NCBI GenBank assembly: GCA_024402535.1
Contig: JAKSTN010000006.1
Coordinates: 19,227-83,226, forward strand
From: Treponema sp.
GTDB lineage: Bacteria > Spirochaetota > Spirochaetia > Treponematales > Treponemataceae
DNA length: 64,000 nt
Direction: 5' to 3'
Part shown: piece after piece, positions 24,481 through 34,100 of the stretch
Layout of the letters: each line of letters starts with the position of its first letter
Position numbering within the stretch: position 1 is the first letter of the stretch
Made by a program: the position numbers and the translations under genes
Notes under the pieces: generated by a model
Told to the model about the DNA's origin: nothing
Database searches by the model: none
Seen by the model: only the letters and a program-made list of their open reading frames with translations

Positions 24481-25479
24481 ATGGAAAAAAAAATAGAGTT
24501 AACAAAGCAGCAAGAAGAAGAATTAATAAAAAAAATTGAGAAAAACAAAGAAAATCTTCTTTCAGTTCAGAATAGTTTTAAACATTACCTAATCAGTATA
24601 TTTTCAAAAACAATAAATGAATTTACTGAAACAAGATTCTGGAAAACTCTCGAGTTTTTTAATTATAAATGTCCTTATACAGGAACTGATCTTACTGAAG
24701 CCATAAAAACAGGGACTTTTGAATTCGATATTTTATTCTCTTATCGTGGGTTTAATTTTTTTTCATTTGGAAATGTTATTATTACAACACAAGAGGTAAA
24801 AAAAGAGAAAAAAAATAAAGCTTATATCGCTTATTTACACGAAAAATATAAAGGCAATTCCTTTTTAGTGGCTGGAATAATTCAAAGTATTCGGGAATTT
24901 CAAGATTTATATTTTTGGAGCCAAATTGGAAAATCTGAAGATCTTAATAAAGTTCTAGAGTATATTGAAAATGAGACTAATCGTTTTGGTAAATGGTTTA
25001 CTGAATATTCTCATTACATAGAAGAATTAAATAATACGAATGAAACATATCTTCCTTTTGTTCCATTCAAGCCCAAATTCAGCTTTACAAAAGAAAAAGA
25101 TTCGGGACTAGAAAGAATTATTGAAGAAAGAAAATATAAACTTCTAATAGAAGATGCGATAAAAGAACTAAGAGACAATGGAGTCGAAATGAATGAGAAA
25201 ACTATTTATTTCAGACTCGAACCACAAGTAAACAAATATATAAATTTTGGAAATAAATCTGCAATAAATTCTTTTTCCTTCAGTAAAGTAAGTTTTATAT
25301 TAGATGATACAAAACGACAGATTCTTCACATATTAAATATTCCTGAAGATATTTTTTCAGAGAAAGATTTCCAATTAGGCATACAATTTAAGTATAATGA
25401 TGACTCATATATTGAGTTAATTTCAAGAAAAAAACTAGAAGAATATTTTGTCGGAAGACTGAAATACACACTTCTCTAA
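24481..25479 (+). CDS. Hypothetical protein, accessory island
   Basis: The 332-residue soluble product is not recognised. It opens with a Lys/Glu-rich helix (1-40), followed by a section with CPYTGTDL (about 63-70), and contains a C-terminal beta-rich part. No signal peptide or membrane segment. GGAG stands 12 bases before the ATG. The base composition is more AT-rich than the transfer genes, with many AAA/AAT/ATA codons, consistent with recent acquisition. Confidence 0.65.
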   Translation: MEKKIELTKQQEEELIKKIEKNKENLLSVQNSFKHYLISIFSKTINEFTETRFWKTLEFFNYKCPYTGTDLTEAIKTGTFEFDILFSYRGFNFFSFGNVIITTQEVKKEKKNKAYIAYLHEKYKGNSFLVAGIIQSIREFQDLYFWSQIGKSEDLNKVLEYIENETNRFGKWFTEYSHYIEELNNTNETYLPFVPFKPKFSFTKEKDSGLERIIEERKYKLLIEDAIKELRDNGVEMNEKTIYFRLEPQVNKYINFGNKSAINSFSFSKVSFILDDTKRQILHILNIPEDIFSEKDFQLGIQFKYNDDSYIELISRKKLEEYFVGRLKYTLL

Positions 25480-25526
25480 ATCAATTGAACGAGACTTTTT
25501 GTAGGAGAAATATATAATTGATTATT

Positions 25527-25570
25527 CCGCGTGAATTGCAACGGTGAATTCAGCATTGCAATTCACGCGG
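25527..25570. repeat. Perfect 15-bp inverted repeat
   Basis: CCGCGTGAATTGCAA (25527-25541) is the exact reverse complement of 25556-25570, with a 14-base loop. It lies between convergent genes. There is no T-run on the + strand side; a two-way terminator or a recombination remnant are both possible. Confidence 0.85.
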
Positions 25571-25639
25571 TCAGCAACACAAATATTCGGTGTAGTCGCA
25601 GTTGAGCTTTTTTCTCAGGGACTCATTACTTGTTACAGA

Positions 25640-25807
25640 TTACCAGTCGTCAGATTCACCGCCAGTATACTCAGACCATTCAGCATCAGTCCAGTTTGTT
25701 TCATAAAAACCATCGATTTCGATTTCAATCTCTTCTTCTGATTTTCCTTCTTCCCTAAGGCGTGCTTTCAATGCGCAAGCTTTTCTGTATCTTTCTTCTT
25801 CTGTCAT
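25640..25807 (-). CDS. Small acidic hypothetical protein
   Basis: The 55-residue product (MTEEERYRKACALKARLREE...) is a charged helix with an acidic C-terminus. The start at 25807 follows a GGAGG ribosome site at 8-9 bases. It is the third gene of the minus-strand NYN operon, 72 bases after the small membrane protein gene. Confidence 0.6.
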   Translation of the reverse strand: MTEEERYRKACALKARLREEGKSEEEIEIEIDGFYETNWTDAEWSEYTGGESDDW

Positions 25808-25879
25808 AATAAAAACCTCCGGGCATTCTAAGCCCAATGACAATTCAATATTTCCTGGCATTTACCCCAGGAAAACCAA

Positions 25880-26080
25880 CTACTTACCTGAGATTTCAGG
25901 TGCTTTTTCAGATGAACTGTCTTTCCCAATAGAAAGTTTCTTTTCAGCTGCATCCAGCCCAATCTTTACTCCACCTGATACGGCTTTAAGTAATACGGCT
26001 GAAGCTGTTACGGCGACAGCACCTACTGCAAAAATTCTAGCGATGTCCAGAATCCCATCGAGATCGAAGAAATCATCCAT
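25880..26080 (-). CDS. Small membrane protein of the NYN operon
   Basis: The 66-residue product starts with an acidic segment (MDDFFDLDGILDIARIF), has one hydrophobic segment at about 17-40 (AVGAVAVTASAVLLKAVSGG) and ends with a charged tail. GGAGGATAAAAT precedes the ATG. It starts 27 bases after the NYN gene, so it is almost certainly cotranscribed with it. Confidence 0.65.
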   Translation of the reverse strand: MDDFFDLDGILDIARIFAVGAVAVTASAVLLKAVSGGVKIGLDAAEKKLSIGKDSSSEKAPEISGK

Positions 26081-26107
26081 ATTTTATCCTCCATTATGAA
26101 TATAATT

Positions 26108-27097
26108 TTATGCCGCTTTTCGTTCCACAATAACTGCATTAATTCCATTTCCAGCATATTTTGTTGAAATTGTTTTTTCAGGTGTAAAGGTAATTTTGTA
26201 ACCATTTGGCAGATTTGGTTTTTTCTCACCTTTTTCATTCAATACAGACCAACAATCTATGGCGTATTTCTTGCCTTCTGATTCAACAACATAATAAGGG
26301 GCTTTTGCGCCTTCTTTTCTTGACACAATAATACCTTCCTTTGTTTCTATGACTTCATCTTTATTTCTATTGATAAATAAAGAAAAATCATCTCTTATTA
26401 TTTTGCCATTATGAGCAATACCGGTTTTTTCAGAACGATTCTTTTTTGAAGCATCAAAAGGAATTTCAACTTCAAATTCAATACGATCTCCGGTTTTTAC
26501 AGTTCCACCTTCAATCAGGTAGCCTTCTGAATCTGTAATGCCATCCGAGAATTGATGCTTATATTCAGCCCCGTTGTCTTCTCTTATGAACAAACGGAAT
26601 TCTTCTACTTTATAAACAGTACCAGTATGTTTTTTTGCGATTTCGGAAGCATTTTCTTTCTGGATTATGGTTTCGATGCTCACAAACTGAGAACATGCTG
26701 TTTTCCATTTTCCGCGAGAATTTGTACAACCGATTCCAAGTACTTTGAAATGAAGTCTACGGGCAGCTGAAGCTACATATACGAAGTCGCAGTCTCTGGA
26801 AATTAAAACTAACGTAACGTCTGTCGATGTTTCCCGAGCAATGTATTCCATCATTTCAACCGAAAGCATTATGTCTGCTTCCTGGGGCTTGGATCCACAT
26901 GTTCGCAAGCTGATTGCTTCTTTATAACTCGCAAAGGTAAGCCATGGGGAAAGCTGTGGCATTGCAAAATTGCCATAAGCCCTAACTTCCGAAATCAGAA
27001 AATGATCTCTCAAATATGAAAGAATCTGTTCGACCTGCTGTGTAGACGAAAAGTTATCTGAGTCGATAAAAACTACAGCATTGGGTTTATTGATCAT
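26108..27097 (-). CDS. NYN-domain (LabA-like PIN) putative ribonuclease
   Basis: The 329-residue product has an N-terminal NYN/PIN-like domain (about 1-155) with the acidic set expected for a metal-dependent ribonuclease: D12 and D14 (VVFIDSDNF), D75 (EADIMLSVEMME) and D102/D104 (ISRDCDF). The remainder (about 160-329) appears to hold two cold-shock-like OB segments (GTVYKVEEFRLFIRED; DRIEFEVEIPFDA), which would bind RNA. It heads a three-gene minus-strand operon. A TTGACA (27168-27173, minus strand) and TATCTT (27145-27150) with 17-base spacing form its likely promoter, back to back with that of the HTH gene. Confidence 0.75.
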   Translation of the reverse strand: MINKPNAVVFIDSDNFSSTQQVEQILSYLRDHFLISEVRAYGNFAMPQLSPWLTFASYKEAISLRTCGSKPQEADIMLSVEMMEYIARETSTDVTLVLISRDCDFVYVASAARRLHFKVLGIGCTNSRGKWKTACSQFVSIETIIQKENASEIAKKHTGTVYKVEEFRLFIREDNGAEYKHQFSDGITDSEGYLIEGGTVKTGDRIEFEVEIPFDASKKNRSEKTGIAHNGKIIRDDFSLFINRNKDEVIETKEGIIVSRKEGAKAPYYVVESEGKKYAIDCWSVLNEKGEKKPNLPNGYKITFTPEKTISTKYAGNGINAVIVERKAA

Positions 27098-27144
27098 ATA
27101 TGCCTCCTTAACATCACTTTACTAATGATGTATCGTACAACTTT

Positions 27145-27263
27145 AAGATAACTGACTATAAATAACTTGTCAATAGTTTTTTCTTACAAATTTAGTAAAA
27201 TTTTATAATATAACAAAGGTAAACTAATTGACATTTATTTTTTGTTAAATTTATACTGATGCT
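27145..27263. promoter_or_regulatory. Back-to-back promoters between the NYN operon and the HTH gene
   Basis: Minus strand: TTGACA (27168-27173) and TATCTT (27145-27150), 17-base spacing. Plus strand: TTGACA (27228-27233) and TATACT (27252-27257), 18-base spacing, which places the + transcript start at or next to the ATG at 27264 and leaves no room for a ribosome site. Confidence 0.65.
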
Positions 27264-28184
27264 ATGTTCGAAGAAAATTACCATTTTTTAGTTTCATATA
27301 ACGATCGTGAAGCAAAAGAAAATGTGATTAAAAGCGTTTCAGGATTTATTTTGTATAAGTTCTCACAAGAAATTTTACTTCAGGAATTGCAATCATTTCG
27401 CAAAGACTTAGGTATTACAGCTTCTTCTCTAGGAGAACTATCAAATATTTCTGTACAAACAATTAGAAATATTGAAAATAAAAAAATTGTAAATATTTCT
27501 CACCATGATTTCCTTGAATTATATTCACTTTTTAATGAAAACTTTGTTCTTAAAGAAAAATATGAAAACCTCATAGAGAAAAAACTACAAGAACACTTAT
27601 CCCATAAACCAGATAATTTATTTATTTTGAAAGCATTAGAACTTCTTGAAAATAAGGATATTTTTTTCAAGACTATTTATCCAAATATGGATCAACTTCC
27701 ACAATTTTTAAAAATTATTCGTGTTTTATGTGATGGATCATTATCTGATTTTTCACAATTATTTGAGTCAACGAAGCAGGGATATCAGCATTATGAAACA
27801 AAATTTTTTAATCTAGATACTGAAAAAATTATTACCTTATTTTCATACATTTTTGAAAAGCCAAAATCTTTTTTTGATACAAATGATGGAATTATACTCG
27901 TCAATTTATTATTCTTTATAACTTATACCGCACAGCCTTATTCAGCGCGAGAAAAAAACATTTCTTCTTATCTGGAAAAACTTAGGCCACTTTTTTCTGA
28001 TTATATAAAAGCCAAAGAAGCTGAAGTATCTAATGATTTATTAAGCATCCTAGCAGATAATATTAGAGAAAATTCAAGAATAGGCAAGTTTCTTCATTAC
28101 GCTTTAATACAAAGATTAGAAAATCCTTATTTTAGAGTTTCAATTCAGAAAACATTCCAGAATTCGATGGATACCACGAATTGA
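27264..28184 (+). CDS. HTH (XRE-type) regulator with a large C-terminal domain
   Basis: The 306-residue product has a helix-turn-helix at about 45-80 (FRKDLGITASSLGELSNISV, then QTIRNIENKK), of the Cro/C1 type. The remaining 220 residues are helical and unassigned and may be a ligand- or partner-sensing domain. The gene is divergent from the NYN operon and convergent with the PD-(D/E)XK gene. Its promoter suggests a leaderless transcript. It probably controls the NYN operon. Confidence 0.7.
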   Translation: MFEENYHFLVSYNDREAKENVIKSVSGFILYKFSQEILLQELQSFRKDLGITASSLGELSNISVQTIRNIENKKIVNISHHDFLELYSLFNENFVLKEKYENLIEKKLQEHLSHKPDNLFILKALELLENKDIFFKTIYPNMDQLPQFLKIIRVLCDGSLSDFSQLFESTKQGYQHYETKFFNLDTEKIITLFSYIFEKPKSFFDTNDGIILVNLLFFITYTAQPYSAREKNISSYLEKLRPLFSDYIKAKEAEVSNDLLSILADNIRENSRIGKFLHYALIQRLENPYFRVSIQKTFQNSMDTTN

Positions 28185-28208
28185 TTCTTTGAAAAATGAT
28201 TTTTCAAA

Positions 28209-29384
28209 CTAGTCAAAATAACCTTTGTATCCACAATCCTCAAACAACGATTGTAATCCATTCTTTAATTGTATTTTTATTCCCTCACGCTGTTGCCTGG
28301 CATTTTCATCATCTAATAATTTTTTAGAAAAAATTTCTGCATTTTTTCCATTATCAAAAGGAATATAGGCATCCCACTCAGGATGTTTAGTATTCAAATA
28401 ATACCACTTCTTATAAGTGTTTTTGTCTCCAACACCTAACCAACAATATAAAGGGAATGGTTGAAATCCCAAATATATACAAACTGAAGGTAATTGGTTC
28501 TTAGATATTTCAAAAATATACCCTTTGCTATCATCATCTATATCAGATTCATTTTCCAAAAATAAAACAGAATCAAATACTTCCTTTAAGCAAGTTTCTA
28601 TAAATTCCTTAAAACCGTTTTCTAAAATCTCTCTCTGATATTTTGATATAATTTCTTCTAAAGTATCTTTCATATTATTTAAATCTTTCAAAGAATATGA
28701 ATTAACAATATCTTTTTCTTCGTCGTTCATAGTTTCCTTCTCTACTAAATCTTCTATATTTTCACAATATTTTTCTATATCATTTTTTATCGACATACAA
28801 GAAACTTGTTTATCTTCTATAACACATTTCAACCATGGCAATATATCTGTTTTATAAGAAATATTTTTCCAATACTTCTTATCAGGGGTCTCCTTAATAT
28901 TTATTCTTGTTGATAGTAAACTAGGATTTTTTCCTGTTAATGTTAAGTAAATCAAATGCTTAATTCCCTTTTCTTCTGAAGTGGGGAAATATTTATTTAT
29001 ATAATTAGAATATCGAAATAATTGGTTTTCTTGGTCTTCCGCGTAAATTTTATTCTCTATTATAAAAACTTTTGAACCTATATAAATTACAATATCTAAA
29101 TAACCACCTTCTTCATTTGTTTTCTGTCCTAAGAATTGTTCGGTATAAACTGAGGAATAACAAAAAGGTAAATTTTCAATATACTCTTCCCCATATATAT
29201 GTGCAAGAAATGATTTCAAAAAGAAAGTTCCCATCCGATGAGAACCATTTTGATTCAATAAATTTGCAAGGAAAGCGGAATGTATTTTCTCTTTATTTGA
29301 TAATCCTAAATAAGAAAAGTAATTTCCATCTTCTTGGCGTTTATTTGTTATTTCATTTATCTTTGCAACTAACTCTTTATTCAT
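28209..29384 (-). CDS. PD-(D/E)XK nuclease-family protein
   Basis: The 391-residue product has the PDDEXK_4-type layout: helix HSAFLANLLNQ (35-45), then GYLDIVIY with Asp97, then FIIENKIYAEDQENQL with Glu110-x-Lys112 and the trailing QL-x-x-Y. These are the expected catalytic residues. Members occur in prophages and defence islands, mostly of unknown function. The start is taken at ATG 29384; the upstream TTG at 29405 is less likely. The codon use is very AT-rich. Confidence 0.75.
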   Translation of the reverse strand: MNKELVAKINEITNKRQEDGNYFSYLGLSNKEKIHSAFLANLLNQNGSHRMGTFFLKSFLAHIYGEEYIENLPFCYSSVYTEQFLGQKTNEEGGYLDIVIYIGSKVFIIENKIYAEDQENQLFRYSNYINKYFPTSEEKGIKHLIYLTLTGKNPSLLSTRINIKETPDKKYWKNISYKTDILPWLKCVIEDKQVSCMSIKNDIEKYCENIEDLVEKETMNDEEKDIVNSYSLKDLNNMKDTLEEIISKYQREILENGFKEFIETCLKEVFDSVLFLENESDIDDDSKGYIFEISKNQLPSVCIYLGFQPFPLYCWLGVGDKNTYKKWYYLNTKHPEWDAYIPFDNGKNAEIFSKKLLDDENARQQREGIKIQLKNGLQSLFEDCGYKGYFD

Positions 29385-29473
29385 TATATATTTACTCACA
29401 CGCAAATAATCCTATTTATTTTTCATTCTCTTAATTTTACAACTACTTTTTTTATTTGTTAAATATCGTTCTA

Positions 29474-29734
29474 TCAAATTATTTCATATCCTTCTACCAC
29501 AAACTCAATATTCTTGTTACACGCAATATCTAGAGTTTCTTTCCCTTCTCCCATCCCGTGCAATTTCATAAGAACAGATTTTTCATCGTTTTCATTCAGA
29601 CAAGAATATAGCACCACCATATCTTCATGGAACACTGTCTTACACCCCCTAGAATCATAACGTACAATAAAGGCTGCTCTAATAATATCACCAATCTGCA
29701 ATTCTTCCGCTTTTTTTACACTCACGTTGTTCAT
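29474..29734 (-). CDS. Small hypothetical protein
   Basis: The 86-residue product (MNNVSVKKAEELQIGDIIRA...) has a GDI-x-R beta-barrel look, like small SH3/Hint-like or stress domains, but is not assignable. The start at 29734 is chosen because GGAGG lies 6 bases upstream. It is upstream of the PD-(D/E)XK gene by about 90 bases on the same strand, and divergent from the WYL regulator. Confidence 0.6.
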   Translation of the reverse strand: MNNVSVKKAEELQIGDIIRAAFIVRYDSRGCKTVFHEDMVVLYSCLNENDEKSVLMKLHGMGEGKETLDIACNKNIEFVVEGYEII

Positions 29735-29850
29735 TCCGAACCTCCAAAAGGAAAAATACAACAGGTGGTTGCGGGGATATGGGGTACTTATAAATTTGCT
29801 GATTTTTATTTCCTTTAGTAAATTTAAATACATAAGAACCAGAGGTAAGC

Positions 29851-30936
29851 ATGGCAACAATAACAAAATCTCATAAACGAACTTCCCCTACACCTAGTAA
29901 AGAAGAAATGCAAAGAGCATATGTTTTTGATTCTCTTCTTTCAATTCAAAAATGTACAAAAAGAAAACTCATTGAAACTTATGAGGATCAATGTGAGCGA
30001 ACATGTGGTGATAACGTGTTCGCATCAACAATTCGCTTTATGCAGGATAAGTTTAATGCTCCAATTGAAATAGAACGATCAGGAAATCAATATTTCTATT
30101 ACTATACAGATAAAACCTATCGCCTTCCGGTTCTTGTTGTAAAAGAAAGCACACTTCAAAGTGCAAAAATTCTTCGAAATTTGTGCTCCACATTCAAAGG
30201 AACTCCTCTTTATGACTCATTCAGAATTCTGGAAATAATGGAAGAATCTCCAATTAAGAATCCTATGACACTTCCACTTACAGACAGAAAAGATGGAGAT
30301 GCCTCTGATGTTCCAGACTTCTCTTCTCTTAAATCAAGTTTTGTCTTCCTGGATAATTATCAAGAAGAAATAGACGCACAAGTATGGGAAAAAGTCCTAA
30401 AGGCTATTTCTGAAAAGAAAACCATTACTTTTACATATAATAAAACTGATAAGGATATTTCTGAACGCCTAGTAGAACCATACCAGCTTATATTTTCGAA
30501 AAATATCTGGTACTTGTGGTGTAAAGAAATTCCAAAAGATGATTACCGGGTTTTCTCTCTAAGAAAGATTGAAAACATCCGGACCAAAAACAAAACTTTT
30601 ATTCTTCCACCAGGTTATGACTGCAGAAACCATGGCAGCAATGAGTTTGGTCCATACTACATTGAAAACGGTGAAGAATGGAGTTTTAAAATTCGCTTCC
30701 GAGAAAAAGCCATCCAACGAGTCCTGGGCCATAACCTTGGAAAAGATATTAAGGAAGAATGGGATGGTGACGACCTGATTCTTTCATTTACAAACAGTAA
30801 TTACTGGCCGGTCATGGAACTGGTTATGGCTCTCAATGCATGGGGGGCTTTAGCAATTCCATTGGAACCAGAATGCTTTGTAAAGGATTGGAAAGAAACC
30901 GTTAGAAATATGGCAAAGAGCGCAGAAATCATGTAA
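29851..30936 (+). CDS. WYL-domain transcriptional regulator
   Basis: The 361-residue product has an N-terminal winged-helix region (about 20-80), a WYL domain at about 185-255 (ITFTYN, then LVEPYQLIFSKNIWYLWC, DDYRVFSLRKIENI) and a C-terminal WCX extension. WYL proteins sense nucleic acid or nucleotide ligands and commonly control phage-defence loci. It is the first gene of a + strand set with peptidase, AAA+, VWA and LRR genes. The ATG has AGAGG 6 bases upstream. Confidence 0.88.
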   Translation: MATITKSHKRTSPTPSKEEMQRAYVFDSLLSIQKCTKRKLIETYEDQCERTCGDNVFASTIRFMQDKFNAPIEIERSGNQYFYYYTDKTYRLPVLVVKESTLQSAKILRNLCSTFKGTPLYDSFRILEIMEESPIKNPMTLPLTDRKDGDASDVPDFSSLKSSFVFLDNYQEEIDAQVWEKVLKAISEKKTITFTYNKTDKDISERLVEPYQLIFSKNIWYLWCKEIPKDDYRVFSLRKIENIRTKNKTFILPPGYDCRNHGSNEFGPYYIENGEEWSFKIRFREKAIQRVLGHNLGKDIKEEWDGDDLILSFTNSNYWPVMELVMALNAWGALAIPLEPECFVKDWKETVRNMAKSAEIM

Positions 30937-31019
30937 ATCTGTTGCGCTATCTAAGTTAGGTAAAAACTAACATAGATTATTTTTTTTCTCTTCCCTATGT
31001 CCCCGCAAGCAGCAGGTCT

Positions 31020-31796
31020 ATGCTACTTGCCATGAACGATTACTTTATACAAAACACGGACCTTAAAGTCCAAATCGCACAGGGGTTCTATAAGAACCCA
31101 CGACTCACAATTCATCCCAAATCTGGTGAATCTGTCCCAGAAATCCACCTGGAACTTCCTTACCATTTAACCGAAGAAGATGGCATTCTCTATATTCAGA
31201 ATTCTCTGGATGAATTGCAAAATCAAGTCAAATACTTGAACTTGCTGAGATTTCATAATCCTCCAGTATTTGAAAGAGGTGAAGGACTTTATTTTCTGGG
31301 ATATTATTACAAGCTCGAAGTTATTTGCAGTTCCCATGCAAAGAAACCTTATGCTATGGTAAATGAATCCACAATCTTCCTCTTTATTTCTGAATCAGAA
31401 ACTCTCGATTCTGAAACAAAAATGAGACTCATTGAAGATTGCTTTATGGATGATCTTGCTTCGCTAATTAACGAAACAATTAACATATACTCAGAAAATC
31501 TCAATGTAGAAAGCAAAACTTTTTCAATACGTCCTGTTGATAATGCTTACGCTTGCTGCGATAACAAAGGACATCTGACCTTCTCTCCTTTATTACTTCA
31601 CAAACATCAAGATGCAATTAAAACTGTGGTCCTGCACGAACTCTGTCATCTTGTGGAATTCAATCACTCAGATAAATTCTTTTCACTTATGGATTCCAAT
31701 ATGCCTGAGTGGAAGAAATATGATGCCCTCTTGAAAGAAGTATTTCCACCTATTGAAATCAAACAAAAAAATATAAACATAAAGGAAGCCAACTAA
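31020..31796 (+). CDS. YgjP-like zinc metallopeptidase, variant form
   Basis: The 258-residue product keeps the zinc site HELCH at about 206-210 with the third His in FNHSDKF, but in place of the usual WGSC motif it has YACCDNKGHLTFS, so it is a divergent member compared with the one at 20018. The N-terminal 120 residues are specific to this protein. The start may be ATG 31020 or ATG 31032. The stop overlaps the start of the MoxR-type gene (taATGg), so the two are translationally coupled. Confidence 0.8.
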   Translation: MLLAMNDYFIQNTDLKVQIAQGFYKNPRLTIHPKSGESVPEIHLELPYHLTEEDGILYIQNSLDELQNQVKYLNLLRFHNPPVFERGEGLYFLGYYYKLEVICSSHAKKPYAMVNESTIFLFISESETLDSETKMRLIEDCFMDDLASLINETINIYSENLNVESKTFSIRPVDNAYACCDNKGHLTFSPLLLHKHQDAIKTVVLHELCHLVEFNHSDKFFSLMDSNMPEWKKYDALLKEVFPPIEIKQKNINIKEAN

Positions 31797-32854
31797 TGGT
31801 CACAATCAATTCTAAAGAACTTTACGAAGTCTTAGCAAAAACCCCAGCCGAACAGAACATCATGCTGGCTGGGAAACATGGTATCGGTAAAAGCCAGATT
31901 CTCACACACTACTATGAAAGTAATGGAATCCCTGTCATTTCTTTGTTTCTCGGTCAGATGAGCGATCCCGGAGATTTGATTGGGCTTCCGGACCGTAACT
32001 CAACAAACCAAACTACAACCTTTCTTCCTCCTTTCTGGTTTCCTCAGAATGAAAAACCTGTGGTTCTCTTTCTGGACGAATTGAATCGAGCTCGGCCGGA
32101 AATTCTTCAGTCTGTTATGGACCTGGCCTTAAATAAAAAAATCGCCGGTCGTTCTCTTCCCAAAGGCAGTATCATAATCTCTGCTGTAAACAATGGTGAC
32201 GAATACCAAATTACAGATCTTGATCCTGCACTGATTAGCCGTTTCAATATTTATGATTTCCGCCCTTCAGTGAGAGAATGGCTTTTGTGGGCAGAGAAAA
32301 ATATGATTGATGTAAGAATCATTTCTTTTATTCAGAAAAACCCTTCTGATCTGGACGGAGATTCTATATCAGTAAACGATGAACAAAACCTTGAGAAAAC
32401 CCCAGACCGCCGTGGATGGGAAAAAGTTTCCAATATAATTAAAACTATTAATTCTCTTTCCAAAACTGATCAGAAAATTATTGCCGGAATTATCGGAAGC
32501 AAGACAACTGCCAGGTTCTTTTCTTCCCTTAATAATTCAAATCTCCTTAGTGCAGAAGATATTCTTGGTCACTTTTCAGAACATACTGAAACTTTAAAAA
32601 CTTACAAAACGCCTGAACTTGCTTTACTCAATGATGAAATTTACAGATATCTGGAAACACAAAATCCTGTAGCCAATGCTGGTAAAAATTTGCTGGCTTA
32701 TGGACAGTGGCTCAAGAAATCAAAAAAGAATGAAGCTCTAGCCCATCTGGCTTCAAACTTCACTGATCCTAATTACGAAACGGCAAAAGAATTCATTGTT
32801 TCTGAATGCAATGAACTTTATCTTCTCTTTATCGATTTTATCCAGAATATGTAG
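31796..32854 (+). CDS. MoxR-type AAA+ ATPase
   Basis: The 352-residue product is an AAA_5/MoxR-like ATPase with Walker A GKHGIGKS (26-33), Walker B VVLFLDELNRA (89-99) and a sensor region (IISAVNNGDE, then DPALISRFN with the Arg finger type SRF). MoxR ATPases act with VWA proteins as chaperones or remodelling machines, and a VWA gene follows directly. This makes a canonical MoxR-VWA pair. Confidence 0.9.
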   Translation: MVTINSKELYEVLAKTPAEQNIMLAGKHGIGKSQILTHYYESNGIPVISLFLGQMSDPGDLIGLPDRNSTNQTTTFLPPFWFPQNEKPVVLFLDELNRARPEILQSVMDLALNKKIAGRSLPKGSIIISAVNNGDEYQITDLDPALISRFNIYDFRPSVREWLLWAEKNMIDVRIISFIQKNPSDLDGDSISVNDEQNLEKTPDRRGWEKVSNIIKTINSLSKTDQKIIAGIIGSKTTARFFSSLNNSNLLSAEDILGHFSEHTETLKTYKTPELALLNDEIYRYLETQNPVANAGKNLLAYGQWLKKSKKNEALAHLASNFTDPNYETAKEFIVSECNELYLLFIDFIQNM

Positions 32855-32861
32855 GAACCTT

Positions 32862-34085
32862 ATGACTCACAAACAACTAGACAACATCCATTCGATATTA
32901 AAGAAAATCACAGAATCCTGGTTTCTTACAGAGCCGCTTTTCTTCTCTGTATTTTGTACCCATAATTTATGTCAGAACATCCAGCAAACAGTTCCATTCC
33001 GCAGTGGTTCTGCCGGGGAAGGAGGAATGCGCATTGAATACAATCCAGAAATCCTTCGCTTTCTCCCTGCCAGTAAGGTTGAAGAATTATTTGAAACCGA
33101 AGTCATTAGAATTCTTCTTAAACATCCTTATGCAAGAAAGCCTGAACCCTTTGACTGGGAACGGGCCATACTTTCATCAAATATTTGTATTCTTCAGGAT
33201 TCCTCTTTTGATCTTGATAGCTTAAGTCTTCCTCCTGATTTAAGTTATGAACAGTATTATTTATTGTTAAAACCTGAACAGGTCATTCTGGAAACCCAGA
33301 AAGCAGATATCAAAATTCCATGTCCAACTGATTCTAAAGGGAATCTCGATTCCGACAGAAATACATCTCCCGAAAGTAAATCGTCCCCCCAAGAAATAAA
33401 TCATCTTGCAAATGAAGTGTATGGACCTGCAGGACTGTGGGAAGAAAATGACCTTGCAAAAGAAAAACTTAATGAGCTCATAAGAAATATGAACGGAAAG
33501 AACTGGGGCAAAAAAGGCTCCATGTTTCAGGAACAGATTCAGGCTTCCCTTACAGCCACGATAGATTACAGAAAGGTGTTGCACGGATTCAGAGCCTCCA
33601 TTCTTTCTGATGAAAAAAATCTTACACGTTTCAAGCCCAGTCGTCGTTTCGGCTTTGACTTTATGGGAAGTAGGCGTGCATTCACTACAAGCCTCCTTAT
33701 TGCAGTAGATACTAGTGGGTCTATAAACAATAAAGATTTACAAAATTTTTTCGGAGTAATAAATAAGTTTTTCAAATACGGAATCAAACAAATGGATCTG
33801 GTCTGTTTTGACACCGACATTAAAATCAGTCCGATTTCTTTTCATAAAGCTTGGAAAAACTTCAAAGTAAAAGGAAGAGGCGGAACAAACTTCCAGTGTA
33901 TCTTTGATTATGTTTCAAAACATAACTATGACGGTGTAATTCTTTTTACAGATGGAATTGCCCCAGAACCTGTGAAAAGAAAAACAAGAACACGATATGT
34001 ATGGGTTTTAAATACTCAACATCAATGGAAACAAAATCATCTTATACTCGAAAAAACAGGAAAAACCTGTTTCTTGAAACCATAG
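32862..34085 (+). CDS. VWA-domain protein (MoxR partner)
   Basis: The 407-residue product has an N-terminal metallopeptidase-like or helical section (DUF2201-type, about 1-150) and a C-terminal VWA domain with the MIDAS motif DTSGS at 283-287, then TNF and TDG later. The start is ATG 32862 with AGGAA upstream; starts before it would overlap the ATPase gene. In MoxR-VWA systems the VWA protein binds substrates through its metal site. Confidence 0.85.
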   Translation: MTHKQLDNIHSILKKITESWFLTEPLFFSVFCTHNLCQNIQQTVPFRSGSAGEGGMRIEYNPEILRFLPASKVEELFETEVIRILLKHPYARKPEPFDWERAILSSNICILQDSSFDLDSLSLPPDLSYEQYYLLLKPEQVILETQKADIKIPCPTDSKGNLDSDRNTSPESKSSPQEINHLANEVYGPAGLWEENDLAKEKLNELIRNMNGKNWGKKGSMFQEQIQASLTATIDYRKVLHGFRASILSDEKNLTRFKPSRRFGFDFMGSRRAFTTSLLIAVDTSGSINNKDLQNFFGVINKFFKYGIKQMDLVCFDTDIKISPISFHKAWKNFKVKGRGGTNFQCIFDYVSKHNYDGVILFTDGIAPEPVKRKTRTRYVWVLNTQHQWKQNHLILEKTGKTCFLKP

Positions 34086-34100
34086 AAAAGAAGGGAAAAA

